Assembly (NCBI RefSeq): GCF_021728395.1
Contig: NZ_JAKKCM010000011.1
Location: 84,143 to 148,142, forward strand
Length of the DNA stretch: 64,000 bases
DNA from: Vibrio sp. J1-1
GTDB taxonomy: Bacteria > Pseudomonadota > Gammaproteobacteria > Enterobacterales > Vibrionaceae
Reading direction: 5' to 3'
This document shows, piece by piece, positions 7,786 through 16,823 of the stretch; within the stretch, counting starts at the first letter, position 1, and each line of letters starts with the position of its first letter. Under the pieces are notes generated by a model. It was given only the letters and a program-made list of their open reading frames with translations. It was not told the DNA's origin and ran no database searches. A program made the translations under genes and the position numbers.

Positions 7786-8767
7786 GTGTGCCCCCTTGTT
7801 TTCTTTGACGCCAAGCTGTCGTACTGATACTGACTAAAATAACGCCACCGGTGATCACCGTATGCCAGTAGGAAGAAACCCCCAATAGATTCAACCCATT
7901 CTGAATAAGAGCAATAAGCACCACTCCCAGAACCGTTCCCAGCAAAGACCCTCGCCCACCAATGATGCTGGTACCACCTAATACCACTGCTGCCAGCACG
8001 GTGAGTTCGTACCCTAGCAAAGAGTCCGGTGCAACGGTTAGAATGGTATATGACTGAATCACACCTGCAATACCAGCCAATAAACCTAAATAGCCATAAG
8101 CGAACAGCTGGACTTTTAAAGTACTAAAGCCCACACGAGATGCTGCTTCGTGATTCCCACCAATAGCATAGGTCTGTCGTCCTATACTGGTCTTGCTCAT
8201 GATAAACGAGGTAAGTGAAACCACGATCAACGTAACGACCATCGGTAAAGTTAATCCGTAATCATAACCATCCGCTGCGGTGAACTTGAATAGAGTAATG
8301 CCTTCTTCAAACCACCTCGGGTATTTGTACAACCATTCCCCCTTGGAAAGGAATAATAGCAATCCGTAAAACACGTTGAGTGTCGAAATGGTAACAATAA
8401 TTGAAGGTACTCTGAGTTTATTAACCAGTACGGCATTAACCATCCCTAACAACAAACCTATCGTTCCTGATATCACAAACGCCAGTACGAAATTGGCAGT
8501 CATCATGTTGATGACCAAAACCATAATATATTGGCTGATGATCGTGGTTGCAGGAAACGAGATATCAATGCCGCCCGAAATCAACACAATAAATAAGCCA
8601 CAAGCCAATATGGTTAACATGGCGTAGTTGTTCAGAAGGTCGTATACATTACCAATCGTGAGAAACTCAGGTGTCATTGATGCAATTAAGGCCGCAATTA
8701 CAACTATGAGTGCAAACAGTAGAAATTCGTTCTTCTTCAGGAGTTTTTCTAGTTTGATATTACCCAT
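7766..8767 (-). CDS. CUT2-family sugar/AI-2-type ABC transporter permease (first)
   Basis: A 333-residue permease of the RbsC/AraH/LsrC group: multiple membrane helices, LISGGIDISFPA near the middle of the N-terminal half and the diagnostic VVLGGTSIIGGRGSLLGT late in the chain. It overlaps the ATPase gene stop by 8 bases and the second permease start by 20 bases, showing translational coupling in an operon ordered binding protein, ATPase, permease, permease. Confidence 0.9.
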   Translation of the reverse strand: MGNIKLEKLLKKNEFLLFALIVVIAALIASMTPEFLTIGNVYDLLNNYAMLTILACGLFIVLISGGIDISFPATTIISQYIMVLVINMMTANFVLAFVISGTIGLLLGMVNAVLVNKLRVPSIIVTISTLNVFYGLLLFLSKGEWLYKYPRWFEEGITLFKFTAADGYDYGLTLPMVVTLIVVSLTSFIMSKTSIGRQTYAIGGNHEAASRVGFSTLKVQLFAYGYLGLLAGIAGVIQSYTILTVAPDSLLGYELTVLAAVVLGGTSIIGGRGSLLGTVLGVVLIALIQNGLNLLGVSSYWHTVITGGVILVSISTTAWRQRKQGGTHGFSAV

Positions 8768-10238
8768 TAATCACCTCCGCAAGATGTTCAGGTGACGTCT
8801 GAGAAGTAATCATTTGCTGTTTAACCTTTCCTTCTGCTACAACAACGATGGTATGGCTATTGTTGTATGCTTCTTCCACTTCATCAGTAACGATAATGAC
8901 CGCAACTCCAGCCTGAGAAAGTTCCTCAATTATGTGATAAATCCCCGACTTGTTGGCAATGTCCACACCTACGGTCGGCGAATCGAGAATCAGTACTTTC
9001 GGGTTAATCGCGAGCCATTTGGCAATAGACACACGCTGTGCATTACCACCAGACAACGTATTTACTGCATCCGAAGCTGAACCAATTTTGATTCGTAGTC
9101 GTTCGATTAAATGATTAACAAGATTGATGGCTTTACTCTGTTCAAATAATCCAAACCGTGGCTGAAGAGCGCGAAACTGCGTGCTGCTTATATTGTCTTC
9201 AATGGGTTGCTCCATCACTAATCCTGTCCCCATTCTGTCCTCAGACACATAGCCAATTCCAGCTTCAATCGCGTCCCTGTTACTGTCGAATCTTACAGGG
9301 TGCCCTTCCAGTAATACTTCTCCCGAATCTGGTGCGTTGAGTCCAAAGAGTGACAGACACAGCTCTGTCCTTCCGGACCCCAGCAACCCAGTTATTGCTA
9401 TCACCTCTCCGCGATGTAGCTTAAAACTAATATCTGCAAACTGTTTATGTTTGGTGAGATGACGACACTCAAGAATAATTTCGTCGCTATAGTGGGTAGC
9501 CAACGGCGTGAAAGTGATATTCTGTCCAGTCATCAACTCGCCTAAAATCTGAGTTGTCATCTCGCTGGCTGGCCGTGTCGCAATATGTTTTCCATCTTTT
9601 AGTACCGTAAACCGGTCTGAAATCTCCATCACTTCATCAAGTTTGTGGCTAACAAAAATAACAGCAATTCCCTTCTGCTTTAGTAACTTAACGTAAGTAA
9701 GGAGGTGTTTTACTTCATTGTGCGTCAAAGAGGCTGTTGGTTCATCCATAATAATCAGTTTAGCGTTCTCAGCTAACGCTCTGGCAATCGCAACCAATTG
9801 GCATTTAGAAATCGTCAAATCTTCCACTAAATCAGTGGGACAGATCGAGGCTTGCATTTCATCTAGTACTTCCTTTGCACGGCGCATCATCTCGGAAGAG
9901 TTTCGCAATACATCATGATGATATGTGTTGATCATAATATTTTCTGCAACCGTTAAATTAGGAAACAGAGACAGATCCTGATAGATAACCTGGATACCTT
10001 CGCGTACAGACTTAATCGGCGTTAAAGCATTAAACGTCTTACCGTCAATTTCAATTTTACCGCCAGCATCAGGCTGATGAACTCCCGATATCACTTTTAT
10101 AATGGTTGATTTCCCGCAGCCATTTTGTCCAGCAATACAGTGCACCTCACCCGGATAGATATCGAAGTCGATTCCCTGTAGGGCGTAAAAACCGTTAAAA
10201 TTTTTGCTGATATTGGTGAGTTTAAGATATGGCTTCAT
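8760..10238 (-). CDS. CUT2-family ABC transporter ATPase (RbsA/LsrA-like, two ATPase domains)
   Basis: A 492-residue protein made of two fused nucleotide-binding domains. The first has Walker A GQNGCGKST and Walker B IIMDEPTAS; the second has the degenerate Walker A GLLGSGRTE typical of RbsA/MglA/LsrA and signature LSGGNAQRVSIAKWL. I take ATG 10238 (MKPYLKLTNISKNF), with GAGGA 7 bases upstream; a start at 10298 would place an intercistronic hairpin inside the gene. It powers the adjacent permease pair. Full length for the family. Confidence 0.9.
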   Translation of the reverse strand: MKPYLKLTNISKNFNGFYALQGIDFDIYPGEVHCIAGQNGCGKSTIIKVISGVHQPDAGGKIEIDGKTFNALTPIKSVREGIQVIYQDLSLFPNLTVAENIMINTYHHDVLRNSSEMMRRAKEVLDEMQASICPTDLVEDLTISKCQLVAIARALAENAKLIIMDEPTASLTHNEVKHLLTYVKLLKQKGIAVIFVSHKLDEVMEISDRFTVLKDGKHIATRPASEMTTQILGELMTGQNITFTPLATHYSDEIILECRHLTKHKQFADISFKLHRGEVIAITGLLGSGRTELCLSLFGLNAPDSGEVLLEGHPVRFDSNRDAIEAGIGYVSEDRMGTGLVMEQPIEDNISSTQFRALQPRFGLFEQSKAINLVNHLIERLRIKIGSASDAVNTLSGGNAQRVSIAKWLAINPKVLILDSPTVGVDIANKSGIYHIIEELSQAGVAVIIVTDEVEEAYNNSHTIVVVAEGKVKQQMITSQTSPEHLAEVING

Positions 10239-10263
10239 TGATTTTTCCTCACTAACATTCTGT

Positions 10264-10288
10264 TCAGCCCCGCTGAGTACGGGGCTGA
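10264..10288 (-). other. Intercistronic hairpin between binding-protein and ATPase genes
   Basis: TCAGCCCCG and CGGGGCTGA form a 9-bp stem around a 7-base loop in the gap after the binding-protein stop. No T run follows, so it looks like an mRNA-stabilising or attenuating hairpin that raises binding-protein yield over downstream genes, as known for malE and similar operons. Confidence 0.6.
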
Positions 10289-10307
10289 TATTGATCATGG
10301 CAATCGT

Positions 10308-11285
10308 TTAATAAAGCTGGTCAATATTATCTTTGGTAACAAACAGAACTTTGTGGAACTTAATCAATTTTTCGTCTTTACGGACTTCCGCAGCACCGAA
10401 GTTTTTAATCGTATAACCCGGTTCGATATCTACGCCATTAATCACATCAGCAGCTACTTTCGTTGTAGCGTAGCCACCTGTTGCAGGATCGTAAGTAATA
10501 CCCATCGTGATATTACCATTACGAATCAAAGAAGCCGCTTGTGAAGGAATCATCATACCGAACACGCCAACGTTTTTCTTGGCACGGCGCTCCTGAACGG
10601 CACGGCCCGCACCGATAGGGCCTTGTGAACCGAATGAAATAACCGCTTTCAGATCTTTATGTGCACGCATCAATTCCAAAGTAGTACGACGAGAATCGTC
10701 AATGTTTTCCGCTACAGGCATACGAGAGGTAACTTCATACATATCTGGGTATTTTTCTTTTTGGTATTTAACGAAGTAATCCGCCCATAAGTTATGCTGT
10801 GGTACGGTTAGTCCGCCAACATAAATAACGTAACCACCTTTACCACCGGTGAACTCTGCCACTTTTTCAAGATAGTCTTGCGCGAACTTCTCATCATCGA
10901 TAATGGAAACTTCCCAGTTAGCACTTGGCTGTCCTGGAGATTCGTTCGTTACAATGGCAATGCCCGCACTTCGAGCTTTCTGGAAGACTGGCTCTAATAC
11001 TTCAGCGTCATTTGGAACAATGGTGATCGCATCCACTTTCTTTGCGATGAGATCTTCAATAATTTTCACTTGGGCTGTTGCGTCAGTGCTTGAAGGTCCT
11101 ACTTGATAGGCATTTATCTTATATTCCTGTCCCGCTTCGGTTACACCTTCGCCCATCCGGTTAAACCAAGGCATACCACCAATTTTGGGAATGTTAACGA
11201 TATCGAGTTCTTTAGCCATGGCTGGAGTACCCAACGTTGGTATACAAATTAAGGCAGCTAAAACCATTTTTTTAGTAGTGTTCAT
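10308..11285 (-). CDS. Periplasmic sugar/AI-2-type substrate-binding protein (LsrB/RbsB-like)
   Basis: A 325-residue periplasmic binding protein with a signal peptide ending ...GTPAMA, and the peripla_BP_4 pattern: IVNIPKIGGMPWFNRMGEG, VDAITIVPND, GIAIVTNESPG, and a late AVISFGSQGP. The overall architecture resembles LsrB and rhamnose/ribose binders. It is the first gene of the importer operon. No lsrK, lsrR, lsrF or lsrG homologue is nearby, so AI-2 transport should not be assumed; a sugar or sugar-like ligand is the safer call. Confidence 0.85.
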   Translation of the reverse strand: MNTTKKMVLAALICIPTLGTPAMAKELDIVNIPKIGGMPWFNRMGEGVTEAGQEYKINAYQVGPSSTDATAQVKIIEDLIAKKVDAITIVPNDAEVLEPVFQKARSAGIAIVTNESPGQPSANWEVSIIDDEKFAQDYLEKVAEFTGGKGGYVIYVGGLTVPQHNLWADYFVKYQKEKYPDMYEVTSRMPVAENIDDSRRTTLELMRAHKDLKAVISFGSQGPIGAGRAVQERRAKKNVGVFGMMIPSQAASLIRNGNITMGITYDPATGGYATTKVAADVINGVDIEPGYTIKNFGAAEVRKDEKLIKFHKVLFVTKDNIDQLY

Positions 11286-11540
11286 TAGTTAGTCCTTTAT
11301 GCTATTTCACGTTATGCCTCCAATTGGAGTGCAATTTTAGATATAACAAACTCGGACTAATTGAACATGTGTCCATTTATCAAATATATAGTTGTAGCCA
11401 ATTTATCCATATAGACGGCGTTTTTCTCTATAAACCATAGAATTACATAAGTGAGCGGCTATACAGAAACAAATTAATAACTTTGTTGCTCGCCATGAAT
11501 GTTTACCTCAACTCTTGATATGAAAAATAGCGTTAATAAA

Positions 11541-11595
11541 AAACCGATAAGCTCACTCGCAGAAAGGCACCATTCATTAAAGCTCTAATCGGTTT
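11541..11595 (-). terminator. Likely terminator overlapping the end of the DUF2589 operon
   Basis: On the minus strand AAACCGAT at the gene end pairs with ATCGGTTT about 40 bases later, with an inner AGCT pairing, followed by a T run (TTTTTTATT). The 5' arm overlaps the stop codon of the last operon gene. The loop is long, so efficiency is uncertain. Confidence 0.5.
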
Positions 11596-12151
11596 CGGGG
11601 ATCATGTTGATTAGCAAATGACTTAGCAGGTAACGTCTGTCGGTCGCACTCATGCGCGCTTGCAGATACAAGTACATGGATTTGGTTTCCTGATGCTCAC
11701 CAAGTGTTTTCCAGATTGAATCAAGGTAAGCAGAGGTAATATTTTGCACGATAGGCAAAGGCTGTTTTGCAAATACTAAGGCAATAAGCTGCGCCAGTTT
11801 CTCATTCACTTCTGCAAAGTTGTTGTCTATACGTTGCAACTCCGCGTTTAGAATCGTATCGGCCCGAGTTAATAACGACGCGGCCAATGCACGCTTACCT
11901 TTACGCTTACTCCTGCTTGAATTGATGACCCTATCGTCTTGATAACCATCGTCGCAGGCTTCTAACAGTCCGCGTAATGATGCAAGAGTTGAAACAAGCG
12001 GACAGCGCAGTGGCTCAAGCTTTTGCTCGGTTTGTTTCAACCAAAGTGCCACATCTAAAACATAACTAGGGGCTTGCGCGAGGTATTTGTCACTGAGTTG
12101 CGGCAGCAACATTAGCCTTGCAATGATGGTTTCTTTTAGTACCGACTCCAT
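11585..12151 (-). CDS. Uncharacterised protein, third gene of the DUF2589 operon
   Basis: A 188-residue, apparently all-helical soluble protein with no signal peptide and no motif I recognise. Features are a basic patch (SSRSKRKGKRALAASLL) in the middle and leucine-rich helices on both sides. I choose ATG 12151: GGAG lies 5 bases upstream, whereas the alternative GTG at 12157 falls inside that ribosome site. The coding sequence starts 3 bases after the previous gene's stop, so translation is coupled. Function unknown; its constant company with a DUF2589 protein would be worth testing. Confidence 0.75.
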   Translation of the reverse strand: MESVLKETIIARLMLLPQLSDKYLAQAPSYVLDVALWLKQTEQKLEPLRCPLVSTLASLRGLLEACDDGYQDDRVINSSRSKRKGKRALAASLLTRADTILNAELQRIDNNFAEVNEKLAQLIALVFAKQPLPIVQNITSAYLDSIWKTLGEHQETKSMYLYLQARMSATDRRYLLSHLLINMIPETD

Positions 12152-12153
12152 AA

Positions 12154-12849
12154 TCACTCCGGCATGAGCTTGCTTTTGGTTCGTCCATTTTCAATGCTGG
12201 TCGCCCACTCCAGCCCCTCTTCACGTATTGTGATGTTTAAGCGAATTGCGTTAAGTGGCGTTGCGCTTTCTTTGACTTCAGAACTGACTACAGTGGTCTT
12301 TAATGCGGGAGGGATAGATTGTGATTTTAACGCTATCGCAGATATACGATGACGTAATTGCTTGCTCACCGATTCAAGCCTGTCAAAAGGAATCTCCTGC
12401 GTAGAGCTCGTCTTTTTGAGCGCTTTTTGAAATGCGTCATCGACTGCACGCACCAGACTCTCTTTAGTAATCCGAACGTCACCACTGCGCTGACGCTCGG
12501 CTACATTTTCCAGAGCGAGTTTCAGCTCTTTGTCGAAGTTGTTTTGAAAGGTTTTAGTTCGGCTAAGTATGTCTTCGTCGTCTAGTGACTTAGTTAGCTG
12601 AGCCATCAGCGCTTGGTGCAAAACACGCGGACTATCGAGCTCTGCGACTTTCGCAGGGATCTGTTTATCGATGGTTAACGGCATATCAATGGTTAGCTCT
12701 GGAACCCGCACTCGCGGGAGACTCATTCCTTCAAGCAGAGGATGATCCTTATAGTATTCGGCAACCGCTGCGGTTTCTTCATCGGCAAGCCTGCGCGCAT
12801 GAACCAGACTGATCATCAACGCGCCTAAGACTTCACTTAACTCAGACAT
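12154..12849 (-). CDS. Uncharacterised protein, second gene of the DUF2589 operon
   Basis: A 231-residue protein of no recognised family. The N-terminal 30 residues are helical, followed by an alternating strand-like segment with proline (LPRVRVPELTIDMPLTID), a charged helical core rich in Lys/Glu, and a C-terminal beta stretch (AIRLNITIREEGLEWATSI). A strong AAGGAGG site precedes the ATG at 12849. It lies 28 bases downstream of the DUF2589 gene. The strand segments could dock onto the DUF2589 protein, but that is speculation. Confidence 0.75.
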   Translation of the reverse strand: MSELSEVLGALMISLVHARRLADEETAAVAEYYKDHPLLEGMSLPRVRVPELTIDMPLTIDKQIPAKVAELDSPRVLHQALMAQLTKSLDDEDILSRTKTFQNNFDKELKLALENVAERQRSGDVRITKESLVRAVDDAFQKALKKTSSTQEIPFDRLESVSKQLRHRISAIALKSQSIPPALKTTVVSSEVKESATPLNAIRLNITIREEGLEWATSIENGRTKSKLMPE

Positions 12850-12877
12850 ACAACCTCCTTATGTGTTATCGACTGCT

Positions 12878-13456
12878 TTAAGCCTCTGACTCAACTTCAG
12901 TTATGGAGTTTTCAAGAATACCGAGCAACTTCTCAGTGCCTGCAGGTAATTCATCTTGAACAGCCCGCACATTCACGGACATACTGTAAGTCCGTTCAAT
13001 TTTGGATGAGCTAGATGTGGATTTCTTATACGAATAACTCGCACTAAGCTTGGCCGAAACAGGTCCCCAACCCGCTTTTACTGATAGCTTCGTATTAAGG
13101 TCATGTGAAGAAGATGTCGTTGATTGCTGTACTGAATTAATTTTGGCGTTAAATGCAATCGTTGTTTCTTCCACGCGGATAAATGGAATAGGTAACATCG
13201 TTAAAATGGGAACGGTCAGGTCGTACTTTTTAGGCTCTGTGCCTGTGACTTCTCCTTGTTCGTTCCTGACCTCAACAGCCTTCATATAACTGAAGGTGAT
13301 CATGGTTGGTTCATTGCTCTCAGCTTCAAAGCCGACAGACTTGATAAAGTCTACGGATGTTTGTGCTGACTGGGCTTGCGCGCGAACCACTGCATTGAGT
13401 GGGCCGCCTATCATAGATTCGAAATCTATGCTGGATAGTTCGTCGCCGATGGCCAT
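12878..13456 (-). CDS. DUF2589 domain protein
   Basis: A 192-residue protein matching the uncharacterised DUF2589 family in its core: VPILTMLPIPFIRVEETTIAF followed by NAKINSVQQS (residues 82-112). The second half alternates polar and hydrophobic residues (about 118-165: Ser/Thr-rich linkers around KLSVKAGWGPVSAKLSASYSY), suggesting long amphipathic beta hairpins. There is no signal peptide. A good AAAGGAG site precedes ATG 13456. It is the first gene of a three-gene operon. DUF2589 has no established function that I know of; a self-assembling or membrane-active role is only a guess from the strand pattern. Confidence 0.82.
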   Translation of the reverse strand: MAIGDELSSIDFESMIGGPLNAVVRAQAQSAQTSVDFIKSVGFEAESNEPTMITFSYMKAVEVRNEQGEVTGTEPKKYDLTVPILTMLPIPFIRVEETTIAFNAKINSVQQSTTSSSHDLNTKLSVKAGWGPVSAKLSASYSYKKSTSSSSKIERTYSMSVNVRAVQDELPAGTEKLLGILENSITEVESEA

Positions 13457-13538
13457 AATTACGCTCCTTTTCAGGCGAAATATGAACCCGAATCTGACTA
13501 CTTAATCGGGAAAGTTATGTGCTATGAAACACGTATAA

Positions 13539-13567
13539 TATATAGCTTGAGATCATGACCAGAACAA
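13539..13567 (-). promoter_or_regulatory. Possible promoter of the DUF2589 operon
   Basis: On the minus strand TTGTTC and TATATA are spaced by 17 bases, ending about 80 bases before the DUF2589 start. The -35 match is weak, so this is tentative. Confidence 0.35.
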
Positions 13568-13695
13568 CGTTTTGACTGCATTTTATTTATATTTTTATCA
13601 ATCAAGTCGTTAAGTGATTAAATTAACCACGAAAGATAAGACGGCTCAAATGAACCAGTAGATGTTGTACGAATAAGAAAATGCTTGAGAAGAGA

Positions 13696-13732
13696 TGCTT
13701 TGCTGCTTGTTAACTATCGCAGCAGCAAAGCA
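13696..13732 (-). terminator. Hairpin downstream of sbcC
   Basis: A perfect 12-bp inverted repeat (TGCTTTGCTGCT / AGCAGCAAAGCA) with a 13-base loop lies 26 bases after the sbcC stop. The following minus-strand sequence is pyrimidine-rich (TCTCTTCTC) rather than a clean T run, so it may be an inefficient terminator. Confidence 0.5.
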
Positions 13733-13757
13733 CTTGTACATTAGGTTGAGATAATGA

Positions 13758-16700
13758 TTAGTCAGCTAACGCCATTTGAGACTTAACTGAAACGGTTGAG
13801 CCAATACGCGACGGTTCAACATCAATTCGCTGTGCCATCTGCTCTTTAAGCTCCGATACGTGAGAAATCACACCAATCATACGTCCCGTTTGCTGTAAAT
13901 CGACTAAGGTTTGGATCGCTAGATCCAAAGACTCAGGATCCAAACTTCCAAAACCTTCGTCAATAAACAATGTATCTAAGCGAATACCACCGCTATAGGA
14001 CTGCACAACATCAGACAGACCAAGCGCTAAAGCCAGTGCCGCCATGAATGATTCACCACCAGAAAGCGTCGCAACGTCTCGCATTTTACCGGTATAGCCA
14101 TCTTCAACGACGAGATCAAGCCCTCGGCCTGCTGCGCCCTTAAACCCTTCCGTTTTACGCGCCAGAATGTATCTGCCCTTGCTCATCAAACTTAATCGTT
14201 GCGAGGATTGGATTAAAACATCATCTAAAAGCACACCTAGGACAAAACGATGTAAACTGATACGACTGCCTGTTTTACCACTCGCCACATCATAAAGCGT
14301 ACCAAAGACTTTGTACTCATCTTCTAGCTTGCTGTTCTTGTCATGCAAACTCGCTATGTCACTGCGCACTTTTTCCAGTCGTTCAAAAATCGACCGGACA
14401 GAATCGAGCTTGTTTCTCGATTCAACATAATGTTGCTGTTGAGTGTTTAAGATAACGTTAATGGCTTCAATATCCGGCTTTTCAAGATCTTGTAAGGCTA
14501 ATTTAAGATCACTTAATGTTTGCTCTAGCTTGATTTGAGTTTGCTTAAACTCATCAATTTCTTGCTGCCAGGATTGCAGCTCTTCTTCCGTCGCTTTGTT
14601 TTGAAGATAACTTTCTTCATCCTCAAAACGGCTTTCATTCAGTGCCTTTTGCCAGTTCGTTTGTGCTTCGTTTAGCTTCTGGTCAGACTCCGCGAACCAT
14701 TGCTTGTTCGTTGTTAGCTGACTTTCAATATTAGACTTGGCTAATATCGCTTGTTGAAGTTGTGTCTGTGCACTATCCAGACTTTCGTTAAGACGCTTAA
14801 CCTGCTCTTTAGTTTGAGTAATTTCGTGCTCAAGTACTTCTACCGAACGGTATTTCGGTTCAAAGTTCTCCAGCAATTTATTTAGTTGATCCTGATTAGC
14901 CTTAATCGTAGATTCATTGGCTGCCATTTGATTTTGCAGCTCGTTAATCTTTGTTTCTCCAACAACACATCGCTGGTTAAGCTGTTCGACATTTTTTTCC
15001 AACTGAGCGATATCAATGGCAGTCAAACGCTGTAGCTTTTCATTAGCGGACTTAAGTTCCGCCTGAATTTCTACTGCTTCAGTTGTAGCATGTTCACCAA
15101 GCTCTTCTGAGAGCTCATCCACTTGTTTTTGATACTGTCGAGCGACAACATAATGTTGTTCCAGTTGGTTACTAAGCTGATTGTAAGACGTTTGTGCGGC
15201 ACGCTCCTGAGCGCGAGCTGTTTGAACTTGCTCTTTCGTTACCTCTTCTTCAGTAAACTGTGCTGGATGAGGATGCTCACAACTACCACAAACTGGACAC
15301 GCCTCACCCGTTTGCAACCTTTGGGCTAAAACTGCCGCTTGCGCGTTGTGCCATTTTAGCTCTAAACGATCAGCTGACTGTTGCTCCGTCACATAGGCTT
15401 GTTTGGCTTGTTCAAGCTTTTGTTGCTTGGTGTTGGTTGAAGCATCATGCTTAGCCTGCTCTTGCTTCAAACCTGACAGTTTTTGAACATCTTGTAAAAG
15501 CCGTTGCTTTTGCTTGATTTCGGCATCAATACTACCAACTAAAGCAACATCGAGACGGGCTTGATCCAAGTGCTTCTGCCCTTGTTGTGCGTCTAGAGTC
15601 AGTTTGTCTTTTAGAGCGATGTATTGCTGCAGTTTTGATTCAAATTGCTGTTTCTCTTGTAACCCGTTCGCGATTTTTGCTTCCAAGTCTACTTTTTCAA
15701 TCAGCTTTTCTTTCATTCCTTCGAGATTAAACTGCAATTGCGTCAATTGAGGCACTTGTTCAGCACTTTGCTTTGCGGTTTTTAGCTCCGCTTCTTTTCC
15801 CGTCACCACGTTCGCAGCTTCAGTTAAGTTATCGCTAAGTGAGGTAATCTTCTGGGCTAGCTGTTGTGATTGCGTCTTAGCGTTCTGTAAAGCAACATAC
15901 TGCAACTCGATTTTACTTGCGCTTTTCGCTTTTTCTAATCGTTCCTGACGTGCACTTATTACTTTTGCTTTTTCTGAATGTAACTTTAACGATGCCTCGG
16001 CTTGCTCTTGGCGAGTGAACTCTGCAGATAATGCTTGCGCTTTTTGTAACTGGGACTTAATACTGTTTAGCTTCTCTAGACAAGCTTGTTCACTCTTTTT
16101 CTCTTGCTCTAGTTGCTCAGAGACTAGTTCTTTCTGTTCAAGCAATTCCTCTTCTGAACTCACTCCTGCAACTTGCAACGCACCGCGAATCTGATTATCA
16201 AACTCATTTTTCGCTTTACTGATCGCGCTTGCTTTATCTTTCAGTGCGTACTCAATTTTCTTGTAAATGTCTGTCTGGAACAGCTGGCCGAAAATTTCTT
16301 CCCGCTCTTTGGAGCTCGCCAGGAGTAACTCACGAAACTTCCCCTGAGGAAGTACCATCACTTGGCGAAACTGCGTTTCTGATAAGCCAATAATGTTGAT
16401 AATTTCGCTCTTAACTTGCGTGGTTTTGCTAGTAATCAGTTTCTCGCTATCGCCTAGTTCATACAGAGATGCAGTGTGCTTTCTCACCGTCATACCATCA
16501 CCGCGAGCTTTCGGCGCTTCTTGTTCCGGGGCGCGAGTAACTCGGTAAACCTTTCCGTGCAGTGAAAAGTCCAGGGTAACTTCGGTTGGTAGATCGGCAC
16601 TGGCCAAATCACACCGCATCTGAATACCCTGCCGCTCATTGCCCGTAGTTTCACCATAAAGCGCGAAACAAATCGCATCGAGGATCGACGTTTTTCCTGA

Positions 16701-16814
16701 CCCCGTTGGTCCATTAATTAAAAATAGAGGGTTGTTACCAAGCTTCTCGAAATTGATGGTTTCCGTTTTTGCAAAGGGACCAAAAGCTTGCATTGTGAGT
16801 TTGATAGGCTTCAT
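13758..16814 (-). CDS. sbcC: Exonuclease SbcCD subunit C (SMC/Rad50-like ATPase)
   Basis: A 1018-residue Rad50-type protein. Walker A is GPTGSGKT at 35-42, the ABC signature LSGGES near 916 and Walker B TLFIDEGFGS near 950. Two long Gln/Glu/Lys-rich coiled coils run between them, interrupted at about 504-507 by the zinc hook CPVC. With SbcD it forms a nuclease that cleaves hairpins and processes blocked DNA ends, limiting long palindromes. It starts 9 bases after the sbcD stop, in the usual sbcD-sbcC order. Full length. Confidence 0.96.
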   Translation of the reverse strand: MKPIKLTMQAFGPFAKTETINFEKLGNNPLFLINGPTGSGKTSILDAICFALYGETTGNERQGIQMRCDLASADLPTEVTLDFSLHGKVYRVTRAPEQEAPKARGDGMTVRKHTASLYELGDSEKLITSKTTQVKSEIINIIGLSETQFRQVMVLPQGKFRELLLASSKEREEIFGQLFQTDIYKKIEYALKDKASAISKAKNEFDNQIRGALQVAGVSSEEELLEQKELVSEQLEQEKKSEQACLEKLNSIKSQLQKAQALSAEFTRQEQAEASLKLHSEKAKVISARQERLEKAKSASKIELQYVALQNAKTQSQQLAQKITSLSDNLTEAANVVTGKEAELKTAKQSAEQVPQLTQLQFNLEGMKEKLIEKVDLEAKIANGLQEKQQFESKLQQYIALKDKLTLDAQQGQKHLDQARLDVALVGSIDAEIKQKQRLLQDVQKLSGLKQEQAKHDASTNTKQQKLEQAKQAYVTEQQSADRLELKWHNAQAAVLAQRLQTGEACPVCGSCEHPHPAQFTEEEVTKEQVQTARAQERAAQTSYNQLSNQLEQHYVVARQYQKQVDELSEELGEHATTEAVEIQAELKSANEKLQRLTAIDIAQLEKNVEQLNQRCVVGETKINELQNQMAANESTIKANQDQLNKLLENFEPKYRSVEVLEHEITQTKEQVKRLNESLDSAQTQLQQAILAKSNIESQLTTNKQWFAESDQKLNEAQTNWQKALNESRFEDEESYLQNKATEEELQSWQQEIDEFKQTQIKLEQTLSDLKLALQDLEKPDIEAINVILNTQQQHYVESRNKLDSVRSIFERLEKVRSDIASLHDKNSKLEDEYKVFGTLYDVASGKTGSRISLHRFVLGVLLDDVLIQSSQRLSLMSKGRYILARKTEGFKGAAGRGLDLVVEDGYTGKMRDVATLSGGESFMAALALALGLSDVVQSYSGGIRLDTLFIDEGFGSLDPESLDLAIQTLVDLQQTGRMIGVISHVSELKEQMAQRIDVEPSRIGSTVSVKSQMALAD

Positions 16815-16823
16815 TTATGGTCC

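Larger units (their letters stand above)
13457..13757. other. AT-rich intergenic region between sbcC and the DUF2589 operon
   Basis: About 300 bases with no gene. It contains the tentative DUF2589 promoter and, nearer sbcC, a strong hairpin at 13696-13732. The rest is AT-rich without further structure that I can see. Confidence 0.5.

Noticed and set aside
6775-11285. Calling the importer a true lsr (AI-2) operon
   Set aside because: No lsrK, lsrR, lsrF or lsrG is beside it, and binding-site residues cannot be compared here.
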